Origin: an uncultured Alphaproteobacteria bacterium
Lineage (GTDB): Bacteria; Pseudomonadota; Alphaproteobacteria; Rickettsiales; UBA1997
DNA: 37,170 nt
Assembly (NCBI GenBank): GCA_903937405.1
Contig: CAIZZE010000017.1
Location: forward strand, 1-37,170
Direction: 5' to 3'
Below, one piece after another: positions 34,916 to 37,170 of this stretch (its first letter is position 1; every line of letters begins with the position of its first letter). Position numbers and translations under genes: made by a program. The notes beneath the pieces are model-generated. The model made no database searches. It saw only the letters and a program-made list of their open reading frames with translations, and was not told where the DNA came from.

Positions 34916-35014
34916 GATCGAATAGATCCTGAATCAAGTTCAGGATGACAGATTTTTATTGGGCTCGTTTATCCCACATCGTCATCCTGAACTTGATTCA
35001 GGATCTATTCGATC
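34916..35014. repeat. perfect 34-bp inverted repeat after metG
   Basis: Bases 34916-34949 are the exact inverse of 34981-35014, with 31 bases between. Each arm is itself partly palindromic (ATCCTGAA with TTCAGGAT). The core CATCCTGAACTTGATTCAGG resembles a palindromic repeat I have seen widely in alphaproteobacterial genomes. It begins eight bases past the metG stop and ends 44 bases before the SIMPL gene, so it may also end or stabilise the metG message. Confidence 0.9.
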
Positions 35015-35058
35015 AATAAAACAAAGTACGATTACCCTTTAACAACCAATCAAAATTT

Positions 35059-35856
35059 ATGAAAAATTTCTTTGATGATCGCATGAAAACCATGTCGCTA
35101 ATTGCGTTGGGAATGTTGAGCTTTTACCTTCTAATGCAAGGAATGGGAGTTTTTGCAGATATAGCTTTAAGAAAAAAAACCATCACTCCAACTAACACAA
35201 TAACATTTCGTGGATTTGCTGAAGTTAGTGCCGTTCCTGATGTTGCAAACTTCATAATTACAATTCACGAAGAAGAAAAAGATGTTGCAATTGCTCAACA
35301 AAAAATGACGCAAAAAGCTAATAAAGCGCTCGATTTGTTCAAAGAAAAAGGTATCGATAAAAAAGATATTCAAACTTTAAATTATAGCACTAATCCAAAA
35401 TTCACTTATCAGGCTGCGCCTTGTGTAAATGGCGTTTGTCCGCCGGGGAAACAGATTTTAACCGGTTATGAAGCATCAGAAACAATTTCGGTAAAATTGC
35501 GTGATATTACAAAATCTGGTGAAATTTTAAGCGCAATTTCCGCTTTGGAAATTCACGAAATCAGCGGCCCGAATTTAGTAGTTGATGATATGACAAAATT
35601 AAAATCAGAAGCTCAGGCTTTGGCAATTGCAAAAGCTAAAAAAGAAGCTGAAGCAACGGCAGATAATCTTGGAGTTAGTTTGGGAAATATTGTCAACTTT
35701 TCCGAAGGCTTGGAACATCATTTTGGCCCACGCCCAATGATGATGGCAAAAATGGCCAGCTTTGATGCAGCAACGCCGGAAGTGGCTCCGCAAATTGAAG
35801 CCGGGCAACAAAAAATCGGTGCTAATGTTTCAATCACTTACGAAATCACTCAATAA
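35059..35856 (+). CDS. SIMPL-domain (DUF541) exported protein
   Basis: A 265-residue protein with an N-terminal membrane anchor or uncleaved signal (about 11-35), then a SIMPL/DUF541 domain. The start is TITFRGFAEVSAVPDVANFIITI, split here as ITFRGFAEVSAVPD and IITIHEEEKDV. Later blocks such as TGYEASETISVKLRD and AKAKKEAEATADNLGV fit the family. It has a Cys pair (CVNGVC) at about 122-127. Relatives include BP26 of Brucella and E. coli YggE, which is linked to oxidative stress. The role here is unknown. It overlaps xthA by one base. Confidence 0.88.
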   Translation: MKNFFDDRMKTMSLIALGMLSFYLLMQGMGVFADIALRKKTITPTNTITFRGFAEVSAVPDVANFIITIHEEEKDVAIAQQKMTQKANKALDLFKEKGIDKKDIQTLNYSTNPKFTYQAAPCVNGVCPPGKQILTGYEASETISVKLRDITKSGEILSAISALEIHEISGPNLVVDDMTKLKSEAQALAIAKAKKEAEATADNLGVSLGNIVNFSEGLEHHFGPRPMMMAKMASFDAATPEVAPQIEAGQQKIGANVSITYEITQ

Positions 35857-36653
35857 TGAAAATAGTTTCCTGGAATATTAATTCGCTGCGTTTGCGTTTG
35901 CCGCTTTTGAAAAAATTTATCGAAGAAGCAAATCCAGACGCAATTTGTTTGCAGGAAATTAAAGTTTCTGATGAGCATTTTCCGCATCTCGAAGTGCGCG
36001 CTTTGGGTTTTGAATTTGTCGAATTTTCTGGTGAAAAATCTTATAATGGTGTGGCGATTTTGTCGAAAATTCCGCTGACTAAAATCGAAAAAATTGACAT
36101 CGAAAATTACGGTCATAAACGCCATATTTCTGCGGCTTTACAGACTAAACAAGGTGAAGTTTTTTTACATAATTTTTATGTGCCGGCGGGCGGCGATATT
36201 CCTGATATTTCGTTAAATCCAAAATTCGATCACAAACTAAAATTTATTGATTGGATGAGCCAATATTTTGCGCCGCAAAAAGATAAAAAAATTATTATTG
36301 TCGGCGACATGAATATCGCGCCGCTGGAGAACGATGTTTGGTCGCATAAACAACTTTTAAAAATCGTTTCGCACACGCCAATTGAAGTTGAAAAAATGAC
36401 TAACTTGCAAAAAACTTTAAATTGGATTGATACACATCGTCATTTTGTTGATGCAAATGAAAAACTTTATAGCTGGTGGAGTTACCGCGCCCAAGATGCG
36501 CTTGGTGCTAATAAAGGCCGCAGGTTAGATCACATTTGGGCGACACCAAATTTAAAAGACCAAATTAAATCGATGAAAATTTACCGCGATTTTCGAAGCC
36601 GCAATCAACCTTCAGATCATGTTCCAATTGAAACTATATTCGATTTAATATGA
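35856..36653 (+). CDS. xthA: exodeoxyribonuclease III
   Basis: A 265-residue AP endonuclease and 3'-5' exonuclease of base-excision repair. Catalytic residues are visible: Asn7 (SWNINSLR), Glu34 (CLQEIKV), Tyr108, Asp151/Asn153 (VGDMNIAP) and Asp254/His255 (PSDHVPI). The block RRLDHIWATPNL is present. Its ATG overlaps the SIMPL stop (TAATG), and tsaE overlaps its own stop by four bases, so the three genes are coupled. Together with the glycosylase and uvrA it makes this window fairly rich in DNA repair. Confidence 0.96.
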   Translation: MKIVSWNINSLRLRLPLLKKFIEEANPDAICLQEIKVSDEHFPHLEVRALGFEFVEFSGEKSYNGVAILSKIPLTKIEKIDIENYGHKRHISAALQTKQGEVFLHNFYVPAGGDIPDISLNPKFDHKLKFIDWMSQYFAPQKDKKIIIVGDMNIAPLENDVWSHKQLLKIVSHTPIEVEKMTNLQKTLNWIDTHRHFVDANEKLYSWWSYRAQDALGANKGRRLDHIWATPNLKDQIKSMKIYRDFRSRNQPSDHVPIETIFDLI

Positions 36654-37078
36654 AAAAAATCGTGATTAATTCGCGCCAAGAAATGGCGAATTTAGCCAAA
36701 GAAATCGCGCTTCAAGCTAAAATTGGCGATGTTATTGGTTTAAAAGGCACACTTGGTGCTGGTAAAAGTTTTTTTGCTAAAAATTTTGTGAATGCTTTAA
36801 GTGAAAAACCGCGCGAGGTTTTAAGCCCAACTTTTAACTTGGTTTACTCTTACGAAGCTAAGGTTGGCGAGGTTTTTCATTTTGATCTTTATCGTTTAAA
36901 AAGTGCCGATGAGTTAGAAAATATTGGTTTTTTTGATGCTTTGCATAATGGAATTAGTCTGATTGAATGGCCGGAAATTGCTGAAGGGTTTTTGAAAAAA
37001 AATTATCTCGAAATTGAAATAAAAACTATCGCCGGTGCCAATGAAGAGGTGCGGGAAGTTTTTTTGAAGAAAAAATAA
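36650..37078 (+). CDS. tsaE: tRNA threonylcarbamoyladenosine synthesis ATPase TsaE
   Basis: A 142-residue P-loop protein needed for t6A37 formation with TsaB, TsaC and TsaD. Walker A is GTLGAGKS (33-40). The family landmarks SPTFNLVYSYE, FHFDLYRL and LIEWPE follow in order. It is complete and ends 92 bases before the window edge. In alphaproteobacteria tsaE is often followed by a phosphotransferase gene, but here a palindromic repeat begins. Confidence 0.95.
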   Translation: MKKIVINSRQEMANLAKEIALQAKIGDVIGLKGTLGAGKSFFAKNFVNALSEKPREVLSPTFNLVYSYEAKVGEVFHFDLYRLKSADELENIGFFDALHNGISLIEWPEIAEGFLKKNYLEIEIKTIAGANEEVREVFLKKK

Positions 37079-37103
37079 TTGAGTCTGTATCTAGTTCGTA
37101 TGG

Positions 37104-37170
37104 ACCCCGTCGTGAAGACGGGGTGACTGTGTGGGAAGATCTACCTCCACATGTCACCCCGTCTTCACGA
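37104..37170. repeat. palindromic element cut by the window end
   Basis: Bases 37110-37127 (TCGTGAAGACGGGGTGAC) are the exact inverse of 37153-37170, and the left side also contains ACCCCGTC/GACGGGGT (37104-37124). The right arm should continue past the edge to match 37104-37109. The layout resembles the repeat after metG, but the sequence is unrelated. It follows tsaE by 25 bases. Confidence 0.8.

Overview
This window looks like chromosomal DNA of a low-GC alphaproteobacterium. The inference rests on the gene set: a Fur without the CxxC pair, a ThrB of the phosphotransferase-fold type, a short methionyl-tRNA synthetase without a zinc knuckle, HisZ, CcmD/CcmE, a DUF2066 protein next to an AI-2E permease, and an acyltransferase with a KHQSAWET-type motif. 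The amino-acid (thrB, hisZ), purine (purM, guaB) and cytochrome c genes suggest an organism with more biosynthesis than Rickettsia proper. The order cannot be fixed from the sequence. Stop codons behave as in the standard code, and convincing Shine-Dalgarno motifs are rare.

Region 1 (1-5833) is a complete, compact type II-C CRISPR-Cas9 locus. It holds 14 identical 36-bp repeats with 13 spacers of exactly 30 nt on the + strand (155-1048). A hairpin with a T-rich tail follows (1052-1100). The convergent cas9-cas1-cas2 operon lies on the - strand (5670-1121). A divergently encoded tracrRNA (about 5735-5833) sits between cas9 and guaB and carries a near-perfect anti-repeat. The tracrRNA strand, the repeat polarity and the position of the terminator all say that crRNAs are read rightward, towards cas2. 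The array begins about 23 nt after the terminator of an upstream gene, so there is almost no room for a conventional leader.

Region 2 (5846-14821) holds guaB, fur, an unrecognised HExxH protein coupled to thrB and pgeF, tRNA-Phe, the overlapping ccmD-ccmE pair (ccmD is only 46 codons), plsC, a GDYXXLXY-like protein, tRNA-Thr, a Lys/Ala-rich exported protein and lpdA.

Region 3 (14906-23212) holds prfB with a programmed +1 frameshift, then nrdR, a family-4 uracil-DNA glycosylase and hisZ, tightly packed. After these come a small coiled-coil membrane protein, corA, bamA and a pstS-like gene.

Region 4 (23213-37170) opens with a 513-bp gene-free stretch that holds a possible small RNA and a cloverleaf-like palindromic element. 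It continues with uvrA, ispA, a MerR regulator, an AI-2E permease, a DUF2066 protein, purM, an orphan C-terminal piece of isoleucyl-tRNA synthetase, prfA, metG, a SIMPL protein, xthA and tsaE. Several unrelated intergenic palindromes punctuate the window, including a perfect 34-bp inverted repeat after metG and one cut by the window end. I see no insertion sequence, phage gene or rRNA.
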